A DNA stretch of 12,554 nt from Candidatus Poribacteria bacterium. Its GTDB lineage: Bacteria; Poribacteria; WGA-4E; WGA-3G. Positions 1 to 6,602 of this stretch are shown here, one piece after another. Under the pieces are notes generated by a model. That model did not search any database. It was not told the origin of the DNA and saw only the letters and a program-made list of their open reading frames with translations. Made by a program: the position numbers and the translations under genes. Where the stretch lies: positions 1 through 12,554 of the forward strand of contig JAPPMR010000463.1 in NCBI GenBank assembly GCA_028818995.1, given 5' to 3'. Each line of letters starts with the position of its first letter. Position 1 is the stretch's first letter.

Positions 1-340
1 TGTCAATAATAACCGGTACTGCATTGACACACACAACCGATGTTCCTGTTGCAACAAATGTGAGTGCCGGAACGATGACCTCATCACCTGCAGTGATGCC
101 AGCAGCCTTTAGCGCACATTGCAACGCCACTGTTCCGTTTGCGAGCGGAATACCGTATTTGGCATCTTGATACGCGGCGAACTTTTCTCCGACCTCATCA
201 ACTTTCTCACGCCTGTTCCATGCACCGCTACGCAATACCTCTAACAGTGCGTTTTCCTCTGTTTCATCAAAAATTGGCCAGCTTTTACCTAACCCGCTTT
301 TGACAACGGGTTCACCACCATTTATTGCTAACTTTGCCAT
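1..340 (-). CDS. DegT/DnrJ/EryC1/StrS-family PLP-dependent aminotransferase, N-terminal part (runs off left edge)
   Basis: Reading the minus strand from the ATG at 338-340 gives 113 open codons to the window edge, starting MAKLAINGGEPV. This opening is typical of fold-type-I sugar aminotransferases of the DegT/DnrJ/EryC1/StrS group, which use PLP to aminate keto-sugars for polysaccharide, glycan or antibiotic synthesis, or act as related dehydratases. Visible family features are N68-G69-T70 followed by ALQCAL (cofactor phosphate region), then GDEVIVP at 85-91 and TFVAT at 94-98. The PLP-binding lysine lies outside the window, so activity and substrate cannot be judged. A strong Shine-Dalgarno (AGGAGGA, 348-354) sits 7 nt before the start. 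The gene follows the 443-aa LRR gene by 33 nt on the same strand, which suggests co-transcription. The family call is firm; the substrate is unknown. Confidence 0.88.
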   Translation of the reverse strand, partial: MAKLAINGGEPVVKSGLGKSWPIFDETEENALLEVLRSGAWNRREKVDEVGEKFAAYQDAKYGIPLANGTVALQCALKAAGITAGDEVIVPALTFVATGTSVVCVNAVPVIID

Positions 341-347
341 ATCTATG

Positions 348-354
348 TCCTCCT
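348..354 (-). promoter_or_regulatory. Shine-Dalgarno of the aminotransferase gene
   Basis: AGGAGGA on the minus strand lies 7 nt upstream of the ATG. It fixes the start of the truncated aminotransferase and lies inside the 33-nt gap after the LRR gene, as expected for an internal operon gene. Confidence 0.8.
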
Positions 355-373
355 GTTTTCGTAGATACCTTGA

Positions 374-1705
374 TTAGCGATTAACTTCTAAAAGTTGTAA
401 ATTTGGAATCTGCTTGCGAAGCCTGCGAATTGATGTCTTATCCTGAATTGGGTTACCCTTTATAACTAAATGTGAAAGATTCTTAAGATTTCCGAGGATG
501 CCGATGTCGCTGATTTGGTTATCTGCAAGATTTAATATAGTGAGTTTTGTCAAATTTGAGAGGGGTTTTATGTCGTTGATTTGATTACCCATAAGTGATA
601 ATCCATCAAGTTTTGTCATTCCCGTAAGTGGTGTAATATCGCTAATTTGATTATTCTTAAGTGATAAAAGCTCAAGTTCTGTCATTCCCATAAGAGGTGA
701 AATATCACTGATTTTATTCCAGTCAAGAAATAGGCTTCTCAGCTGCTTGAGTTCGCTTAGAGGTTTTATGTCGCTGATAGAACTGTTCCCAAGTGATAAG
801 AAGGTCAACTGCTTTAATTGACTAAGTAATTTTATGTCTTTAATTTCAGTGCCGCTGAGTCCTAAGAATGTCAAGTGCGTCATTTCAGCAATCGGCGTAA
901 GGTCCGCGATCTGGTAGTTATAAAGCACCATAGTTGTGAGTTGTGGTATTTTAGTGAGCAGTGTGATGTCCGCAATTTTACTGACATCAAGCGATAAACT
1001 CGTTAGTTGCGTCATTTTAGTGATTGGTGTAATGTCTGCGATTTGACAGTTATAGAGCGACAAAGTTGTGAGTTGTGTCATTTCAGTGATCGGTGTGATG
1101 TTCACAATTTGGTTGCCATTAAGTGATAAACTCGTAAGCTGCGTCAATTTCGTGAGGGGCGTAAGATCACTGATTTGATTTAGGTCAAGTTTTAGGTGCG
1201 TAAGTTGGGACAATTTCGCCAGCACTCCAAAGAGGTGTGTTGGCGCGCTGATATGATGCTTTTGGAGTTCTAAGTTTGTGAGTTGTTTTAACCTTGCGAT
1301 GGGGCTAATGTCGTCTATTTTGTTCTTGGAAAGGTGTAACGTGTTAAGTTCAGTCAAATCAACGAGAGGTTTAATGTTGTGGATTTGATTGTCACTAAGT
1401 GATAAGTTCCTGAGTTGCGTTAACTTTGAGAGGGGAGTGATGTTCCTAATTTTGTTAACGTCAAGCCATAAACTTCTTAAATTTACTGCTTTTTCTAAGC
1501 CATTCAGTTTTTTTATCCCTCTACTAAAAGCCTCCAAGTTTTTTAACTCTCTTAGATCTTCTTGTAAAATAGGGGTGTTTGGGTCTAAACCAAGTTCTGC
1601 TCGCACGGCAGCGGCTAAATTGGGATCAGAGATTTTTACAAATCCTGGTGGTGAACAACTGGCAAATACAATGAGAAGCACAAAAATCAGACAAATATTT
1701 TTCAT
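374..1705 (-). CDS. Leucine-rich-repeat lipoprotein (internalin-type LRR), 443 aa
   Basis: The protein opens with a lipoprotein signal peptide: positive MKN, a hydrophobic stretch, then a lipobox-like FASC with the acylated cysteine at residue 17. Serine at +2 does not suggest inner-membrane retention. A short cap follows (about 24-72, with DPNLAAAVRAELGL). About 16 LRRs of 22 residues follow at 70-423, of the form LTQLTSLSLNxNQISDITPL, the SDS22/internalin type. The protein ends in a charged cap (SIRRLRKQ) nearly shared with the upstream paralogue. Repeat 4 (about 139-164) is irregular and longer. Such solenoids normally bind proteins or glycans; no catalytic domain is present. A Shine-Dalgarno (AAAGGAA, 1715-1721) lies 9 nt before the ATG. 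The upstream paralogue stops only 26 nt away, so the two form one transcription unit. The ligand is unknown. Confidence 0.93.
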   Translation of the reverse strand: MKNICLIFVLLIVFASCSPPGFVKISDPNLAAAVRAELGLDPNTPILQEDLRELKNLEAFSRGIKKLNGLEKAVNLRSLWLDVNKIRNITPLSKLTQLRNLSLSDNQIHNIKPLVDLTELNTLHLSKNKIDDISPIARLKQLTNLELQKHHISAPTHLFGVLAKLSQLTHLKLDLNQISDLTPLTKLTQLTSLSLNGNQIVNITPITEMTQLTTLSLYNCQIADITPITKMTQLTSLSLDVSKIADITLLTKIPQLTTMVLYNYQIADLTPIAEMTHLTFLGLSGTEIKDIKLLSQLKQLTFLSLGNSSISDIKPLSELKQLRSLFLDWNKISDISPLMGMTELELLSLKNNQISDITPLTGMTKLDGLSLMGNQINDIKPLSNLTKLTILNLADNQISDIGILGNLKNLSHLVIKGNPIQDKTSIRRLRKQIPNLQLLEVNR

Positions 1706-1731
1706 GGTTCCACATTCCTTTAATGTGCTGA

Positions 1732-4395
1732 TTATGGATCAACTTTTATATCCACATACAAATCAGGGTTCTGCTTGCGAAGTCTGCGAATTGGCGACAT
1801 ATCCTGAATTGGATTCTCGCTAATAAAAAGATGTGTTAACCGCTTAAAGTTTTCAACGATGCTGATGTCCCGAATTTGGTTATCCGACATTTCTAACCGT
1901 TTTAGTTTTGTCATTCCAATGAGCGGTTTGATGTCGCGAATCTTATTATTGCTAAGTCCTAAACTTGTCAGTTGTGTCAAACCTGTAAGAGGGGTAATAT
2001 CCTGTATTTCATTATCATATAGCGATAAATTGGTAAGACGTTTCATTTTAGTCAATGCCGTGCTGAGTTGTGTGATACTCTTAATCTGATTGCTTGACAA
2101 TGATATACTCTTTAACTGAGTCAACTGAGCAAGTTGTGTTAAACTCTCAACTGAACATTCATTAATTGATAGATTGGTAAGATGTTTTAACTCAGCAAGT
2201 GGTGTTAGGTCGTTGATTTGAGTCCCGCCGAGATGTAACCAGTTGAGATGTGTCAATCCAGCCAGCGGTGTAAAGTCGCTGATCTTATTTTTCCCAAGCG
2301 ATAAACTGGTAAGATGTTTCAGCTTACCGAGTGGAGCAATATCGCTTATCGGATTTTCTCCAAGAGATAAGAAGTCAAGCAGCTGTAATTTCGAGAGAGG
2401 TGTGATGTCAATTATCTGATTCTCACCAAGAAATAAGTCTGTAAGTAATTTCAATTCCGCGAGGGGAGTAATGTCGATGATTTGATTCTTGTCAATCATT
2501 AACCACGTTAAGTTCTTTAAACTTGCAAGCGGAGTGATGTCACTGATTTCACCGCTGCTGATTGATAAGGTATTAAGTTGTATCAATTCTTTCAGAGGAC
2601 TAATGTCAGTGATTCTATTACCAATTCTTCCATCAGAGGAGATTCGTATACGCAGGTGTAACTCTCTAAGACGATTTAATTCAGTAAGTGGACTGATGTC
2701 TCGTATCTTATTACCTCCAAGCGATAGATTCCACAGTTGTTTCAAATCTGTGAGCGGTTTGAGGTCGCTAACTTGGTTATTTTCCAGATTTAAGGCATCC
2801 AACTGTATCAATCCTGCAAGTGGTTTGAGGTCACTAATTTGATTATGTGTCAGATATAGAGATGTCAGGTTTGTCAACCCTTCCAGTGGAGTGACATCTT
2901 TGATTTGATTAAAAATAATAAACAACTTCTCTATACCTGTTGCCTTATCCAATCCTGTTAGGTCAGTTATTCCTTTGTTGGATGCTGATAATGACTTTAA
3001 TTGTTTGAGTCTTTCTTCAGAAATAGAATCGGTTGGACTCAATCCGAGTGCTTGACGCACGGCAGCAGCAAGGTTCGGATCGGGTATTATCACCTGTTGT
3101 GAAGTAGGGGATGGATCTTGAATCGTATTTTCTTTGGCAGGTGAACTCTTCTGTTTGTTACTATACCTTTGTTTCCGAGACTGTTCTATTGATTCTACAA
3201 GTGTCATATCATCAATTGGATTAGGTTGTACCTCTAAGTATTCAATTGATGTTAAGACAGTTAGCGGATTAATATCTGTGATTTCGTTATATCTCAATTG
3301 CAACCGTTTCAGTTCTGTCAACCCCGCAAGTGGAGAGACATCTTTGATATAATTGTTATTTAGATATAGAAATTGAAGTTTTGTCAACGCGCTTAACGGT
3401 GTGAGGTCACTAATGTTATTTCGGTCAAGTTTTAATCTCGTCAGCCAAGTTGAATTGGCGATAGGCGTTAGATCACTGATTTCATTGCTGGTTAGCGATA
3501 ACTGCAATAATTTTGTTAACCCTTTGATAGGTGTTAGATCACTAATTTCATTACGTTCAAGTTTTAATTCCGAAAGTCCAGTCAGGTTTGTGAGTGGTAT
3601 TATGTTACTAATTTTATTGTTGGAAAGGTTTAGTTTATCCAGCCTCAGCAAATTCTCAAGACCAGATATGTCCGAGATGAGATTTAGATTAAGATTTAAC
3701 GACCAAAGTTGCATTAATCCATTGAGCGATGTTAGGTCGCTAATTTGATTATTCCAAAGGTTTAAAATTCTGAGCTGAGTCAGTCCATTGAGCGGGGTTA
3801 GGTCGCTGATTTCATTGTGTTCCAGATCCAACTCTTCCAATTGTTCCAATTCAGCAAGTGGTGTAAGGTCTGTAATCTGATTCCGAGAAAGAATTAAGGA
3901 TTCAAGGCGCTTTAAACCAACAAGAAACGTGAGATCGTTAATGTCATTACTTTTGAGACTTAAAAACTCAAGTTTCTTGAATTTTGTGACGGTGGTGAAG
4001 TCCATAATCTGATTTGAAGAAAGAGATAAGGAATCAAGCCTCTTTAATTTTGAAAGCGGTGTGATGTCGCTAATTTTATTATCACTAAGTAGTAAATTCT
4101 CAAGTTTTCTCAATTCTGAGATCGGTGTGAGGTCTGTAATTTGATTATTGTTAAGGTATAAAGACGTTAGACCCTTCGCTTTTTCCAAACTTGTTAGGTC
4201 TTTGATACCTTTCCCCCAAGCTGTCAGGTCTTTTAGCGCTTTTAGCTTATTCTCCATGATAGGTTCATCAGGAGATAAATCTAATGCCTCCCGCACCGCG
4301 GCAGCTAAATTCGGATCAGGAAACTCTACCGGTTCTGGCGCAGAACAACTGATGAATACAATGAAAAGCACAAAAAGTAGGCTAATATGTCTCAT
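1732..4395 (-). CDS. Double-unit leucine-rich-repeat lipoprotein, 887 aa
   Basis: Residues 1-17 form a lipoprotein signal ending in FISC (Cys17). Two complete LRR units follow. Unit 1 has a cap at about 25-68 (PDPNLAAAVREALDL), about 15 repeats of 22 residues to about 396 and an end cap. A polar linker (about 404-435, rich in K, S, Q and P) joins it to unit 2, which has a second cap at 437-480 (IPDPNLAAAVRQALGL), about 17 repeats to about 870 and the terminal RRLRKQNPDL cap. Repeat 5 of unit 2 carries about 9 extra residues (about 584-592, RISSDGRIG) and repeat 13 is about 4 longer. The layout looks like a fusion of two proteins of the type encoded next door. A Shine-Dalgarno (GGAGA, 4405-4409) lies 9 nt before the start. 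It is the first gene of the minus-strand unit and is divergent from the P1 peptidase. Its role is probably adhesion or binding at the cell envelope; the ligand is unknown. Confidence 0.93.
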   Translation of the reverse strand: MRHISLLFVLFIVFISCSAPEPVEFPDPNLAAAVREALDLSPDEPIMENKLKALKDLTAWGKGIKDLTSLEKAKGLTSLYLNNNQITDLTPISELRKLENLLLSDNKISDITPLSKLKRLDSLSLSSNQIMDFTTVTKFKKLEFLSLKSNDINDLTFLVGLKRLESLILSRNQITDLTPLAELEQLEELDLEHNEISDLTPLNGLTQLRILNLWNNQISDLTSLNGLMQLWSLNLNLNLISDISGLENLLRLDKLNLSNNKISNIIPLTNLTGLSELKLERNEISDLTPIKGLTKLLQLSLTSNEISDLTPIANSTWLTRLKLDRNNISDLTPLSALTKLQFLYLNNNYIKDVSPLAGLTELKRLQLRYNEITDINPLTVLTSIEYLEVQPNPIDDMTLVESIEQSRKQRYSNKQKSSPAKENTIQDPSPTSQQVIIPDPNLAAAVRQALGLSPTDSISEERLKQLKSLSASNKGITDLTGLDKATGIEKLFIIFNQIKDVTPLEGLTNLTSLYLTHNQISDLKPLAGLIQLDALNLENNQVSDLKPLTDLKQLWNLSLGGNKIRDISPLTELNRLRELHLRIRISSDGRIGNRITDISPLKELIQLNTLSISSGEISDITPLASLKNLTWLMIDKNQIIDITPLAELKLLTDLFLGENQIIDITPLSKLQLLDFLSLGENPISDIAPLGKLKHLTSLSLGKNKISDFTPLAGLTHLNWLHLGGTQINDLTPLAELKHLTNLSINECSVESLTQLAQLTQLKSISLSSNQIKSITQLSTALTKMKRLTNLSLYDNEIQDITPLTGLTQLTSLGLSNNKIRDIKPLIGMTKLKRLEMSDNQIRDISIVENFKRLTHLFISENPIQDMSPIRRLRKQNPDLYVDIKVDP
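3093..3186 (-). other. Linker between the two LRR units
   Basis: Codons 404-435 of the 887-aa protein encode a polar, Lys/Ser/Gln/Pro-rich stretch without LRR periodicity. It separates the end cap of unit 1 from the second N-terminal cap. It marks the likely fusion joint of two ancestral LRR genes. Confidence 0.75.
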
Positions 4396-4427
4396 GACAC
4401 AAATTCTCCATCAATTAGATTAACTGC

Positions 4428-4456
4428 ATTATAGCAGCAAATTTAGATGCCGTCTA
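4428..4456 (-). promoter_or_regulatory. Predicted sigma70-type promoter of the LRR operon
   Basis: On the minus strand, TAGACG (4451-4456, four of six match to TTGACA) and a perfect TATAAT (4428-4433) are separated by 17 bp. Transcription would start near 4421, leaving a leader of about 26 nt that contains the GGAGA ribosome-binding site of the 887-aa LRR gene. The site is in the divergent intergenic region shared with the P1 peptidase gene. Confidence 0.6.
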
Positions 4457-4502
4457 TAATCTGATATGATTATTTTCAATGTAGAATAGAGTACAATATT
4501 TC

Positions 4503-4531
4503 TTGCAGATTCTATCTGAATCCGCTATAGT
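4503..4531 (+). promoter_or_regulatory. Predicted promoter of the P1 peptidase gene, probably giving a leaderless mRNA
   Basis: TATAGT at 4526-4531 matches five of six bases of TATAAT. A weak -35 candidate (TTGCAG, 4503-4508) lies 17 bp upstream. The expected transcription start, about 7 nt after the -10 box, falls on or next to the ATG at 4538. No Shine-Dalgarno is present. A perfect inverted repeat, GATTC-5-GAATC (4508-4522), fits between the two boxes and could be an operator, but it is short. Confidence 0.45.
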
Positions 4532-4537
4532 CATGAT

Positions 4538-5449
4538 ATGACACCTACAAACCGAACACTCACTGCAATTGACGGAATCAAGGTTGGGCATGCTACCGAT
4601 ACGACAGCACGGACAGGGTGTACCGTAATCCTCTGTCCAGAAGGTGCAACAGCAGGCGTTGATGTCCGTGGTGCTGCCCCCGGTTCACGTGAAACAGAAG
4701 CAATTCGTCCCGGACGCCTAATCCAAAAAGTGCATGCGATTCTACTGACAGGTGGCAGTGCTTTTGGGTTGGATGCTGCAGGCGGTGTTGTCCAATACCT
4801 TGAAGAAAAGGGTGTCGGATTTCCGGCAGGTACCGTTCGTGTGCCGATAGTTCCCGCTGCTGTTATTTTTGACTTACATGTTGGTGATGCAAGGGTACGT
4901 CCTGATAAAGAAATGGGTTATCAGGCGTGCCTCAATGCGACAGATGAACCAGTAGCGATGGGGAGTGTTGGTGCAGGCACTGGCGCTACCGTTGGCAAAG
5001 CTCCGGGTGTTACGCCTGCATCGGGTGGTGTGGGTTCAATATGTAGATACCTTGATAACGGTTTAATTGTTGCTGCCCTTGTGGTTGTAAATGCGTTGGG
5101 GAACGTGGTGAATCCTGAAACTGGCGAAATCGTTGCGGGTGGAAAAGAAAACGGTAGTTTTGTTGATGTCACGGAACGACTCTTAGATGCGAATATCGTT
5201 CCCGGAACAAACACAACTATCGGTGTTGTTGCCACAAATGCCACGCTCTCTGTTGCAGAAGCGACACGGGTTGCAGAAATGTCACACGACGGCATGGCGC
5301 GTGCAATACGACCATCACATACAATGTTTGATGGTGATACGCTTTTTACACTTGCCACAGGTGTGCATATTGGCAGTAGTGTGAATACTATCGGCATCCT
5401 CGCTGCAGAAGTTGTCGCCGAGGCGATAGTTAATGCTGTAACCCTCTAA
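4538..5449 (+). CDS. P1-family peptidase / NylC-DmpA-type N-terminal-nucleophile hydrolase, 303 aa
   Basis: The protein shows the S58/P1 family pattern: TAIDGIKVGHATD near the start, GCTVILCPEGATAGVDVRG at 27-45, TGGSAFGLDAAGGV at 71-84 and GSVGAGTGATVGK at 142-154. These enzymes cleave themselves into two chains; the new N-terminal residue is the nucleophile that hydrolyses small peptides, amides or nylon oligomers. From family knowledge, the cleavage site is predicted at N225|T226 in PGTNTTIGVVATN. Lys154, Asn185, Asp265 and Asp267 (FDGD) appear to match the catalytic Lys, Asn and two Asp residues of NylC, and the nucleophile-to-Asp spacing of 39 agrees. There is no signal peptide, so it is probably cytoplasmic. 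The ATG at 4538 is chosen because the typical N-terminus begins there. No Shine-Dalgarno is seen. The natural substrate is unknown. Confidence 0.93.
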   Translation: MTPTNRTLTAIDGIKVGHATDTTARTGCTVILCPEGATAGVDVRGAAPGSRETEAIRPGRLIQKVHAILLTGGSAFGLDAAGGVVQYLEEKGVGFPAGTVRVPIVPAAVIFDLHVGDARVRPDKEMGYQACLNATDEPVAMGSVGAGTGATVGKAPGVTPASGGVGSICRYLDNGLIVAALVVVNALGNVVNPETGEIVAGGKENGSFVDVTERLLDANIVPGTNTTIGVVATNATLSVAEATRVAEMSHDGMARAIRPSHTMFDGDTLFTLATGVHIGSSVNTIGILAAEVVAEAIVNAVTL

Positions 5450-5670
5450 GTCGTTGAAAGAAAAGGTAAGAGAATAAAGGCGATTTTTCGGAAGTCCCTG
5501 CTACACATTTGGATCTTTTTATCTGGAATTGGGTGCAGAATTTGCGCGAGAGGTAAGCACACGATATATCCAGACATACTGTAGAACTTGGTAAAGTAGT
5601 GGAGATAAGCCGCAGAAAGTATTCTCTAAACGAAAACCTGTTTATTGTGCGTGCGCGTGTGAAGCGCGAG
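5450..5670. other. Convergent intergenic gap, no gene seen
   Basis: This 221-bp gap lies between the ends of the P1 peptidase gene and the His-rich membrane protein gene. The frames through it show no protein-like composition, and no GC-rich hairpin followed by a T run was found on either strand. A small GC-rich inverted motif near 5650-5668 is too weak to call a terminator. Confidence 0.5.
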
Positions 5671-6372
5671 TTACGGGTTTGTTCCCGGTAAGATGATGTA
5701 ACCGCGAGATGCCGCATCTTCTTGTATCTCCTGCTCAACCTGTTCTTTCTGCTGCTCAATCTGTTCTTGTATGGCCGCTTCATCTATCATTTGAGGATTC
5801 GCCCAGTATTCAGGTCCTTGATATTCAGTCCCGTGATGTTCCGCGTATGCCCGCAGCCACTGACGCCTCTGTTCTCGGAGATGTTGTAATTTGCCGTTGA
5901 GTTCCTCGAAGATAGCGTTCGCTTCATCGACAGAGATGCTTTGAGTCTCAAGGGCGTTGTAGAATCCGTTGCCCATGTCATCTATTTCCTCATGGAGTTG
6001 CGCCAGTTTCAGTTTTTCTGCATGGAGCTGGGCGGCAACCGGATCTGCAATCGGTTCGGCTTCTTCAACATTTTGCGAGCGTTCCTCTGGGACAGGTTGT
6101 TCCTGTGTCTCATCGCTTGCGAGTTCGGAGGGGTGTGGTGTAGCATGCCATTTGTCACCGTGCCTGTGTTCCTCGCCAGTTTCGGCGTCGAATTTCTCTT
6201 GGTTCTCAATGGTGTTTTCTGCATCAGCGGTGCCTTTGGTTGCGGCATCATTAGGTGCGGGCGGTTTGGGTAGCGATGCCTCAAACCGCTTCATTTCCCA
6301 TTGTGCGAAAAAGTGCAAGCCGAGACCGAGGGCAATGATAATACCGACAATGATTACGAGTGAACGAGTCAT
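5671..6372 (-). CDS. Membrane-anchored His/acidic-rich coiled-coil protein of unknown function, 233 aa
   Basis: No recognised family. A single N-terminal hydrophobic helix (about 4-23) acts as membrane anchor or uncleaved signal. A low-complexity Pro/Ala/Glu/Thr-rich region follows (about 32-110) and contains HRHGDKWHATPH at 69-80, a cluster of His, Asp and Trp that could bind metal. A helical, charged segment at about 112-180 looks like a coiled coil, followed by a second Gln/Glu-rich helix at about 192-220. The tail is RGYIILPGTNP. The bulk is probably on the outer side of the membrane. The ATG at 6370-6372 is supported by AGGAG (6380-6384) 7 nt upstream. A predicted promoter lies at 6391-6419, so it is probably transcribed alone. 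Its composition is consistent with a metal-binding or scaffolding envelope protein, but this is inference only. Confidence 0.82.
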   Translation of the reverse strand: MTRSLVIIVGIIIALGLGLHFFAQWEMKRFEASLPKPPAPNDAATKGTADAENTIENQEKFDAETGEEHRHGDKWHATPHPSELASDETQEQPVPEERSQNVEEAEPIADPVAAQLHAEKLKLAQLHEEIDDMGNGFYNALETQSISVDEANAIFEELNGKLQHLREQRRQWLRAYAEHHGTEYQGPEYWANPQMIDEAAIQEQIEQQKEQVEQEIQEDAASRGYIILPGTNP

Positions 6373-6390
6373 GATTTTTCTCCTATTTTA

Positions 6391-6419
6391 AGGATAACAC
6401 CTACAAAAGTGTTTATCAA
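6391..6419 (-). promoter_or_regulatory. Predicted promoter of the His-rich membrane protein gene
   Basis: TTGATA (6414-6419, five of six match) and TATCCT (6391-6396, four of six) on the minus strand are separated by 17 bp. The predicted start near 6384 leaves a very short leader that may just include the AGGAG ribosome-binding site, so the true start could be a few bases further upstream. Phased A/T tracts lie directly upstream. Confidence 0.45.
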
Positions 6420-6432
6420 CTTAAATTACATC

Positions 6433-6493
6433 AAAAAACGTCTTTTTTAGGAATTTTATCATTTTTTGCCCAAAAAAGCTTTTTGCCAAATTT
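6433..6493. promoter_or_regulatory. Phased A/T tracts, probable curved DNA or UP element
   Basis: Runs of four to six A or T are centred near 6435, 6445, 6454, 6464, 6474, 6482 and 6490, mostly about 10 bp (one helical turn) apart. They include the 12-bp palindrome AAAAAGCTTTTT at 6473-6484. The block ends about 14 bp upstream of the -35 box of the promoter at 6391-6419, where intrinsically bent DNA or alpha-CTD contacts could act. Confidence 0.45.
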
Positions 6494-6602
6494 GAAAGGT
6501 TAATATCAACGTAAGTTCGATAAAAAATCTGGTGAGATATAACAGATCTTGTTAACCAACACATTCTGATAGACAGATGAAAACAGAGCGGATGAGTTGT
6601 TA

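Noticed and set aside
1389..1823. Open frame on the plus strand opposite the first LRR gene, and several similar ones across 1859-4423
   Set aside because: They lie antisense to strongly supported LRR coding sequence. Their repeated SLS/SVI-like patterns are a mirror of the 66-bp LRR period, and they lack ribosome-binding sites.
5645..5670. GC-rich inverted motif after the His-rich membrane protein gene
   Set aside because: Only a 4-bp CGCG stem can form and no T run follows directly, so it was not called a terminator.
6540..6554. Inverted repeat TAACA-5-TGTTA downstream of the phosphohydrolase gene as a terminator
   Set aside because: The stem is only 5 bp and AT-rich, and the T run on the minus strand is more than 10 nt away, so it does not meet the usual form of an intrinsic terminator.
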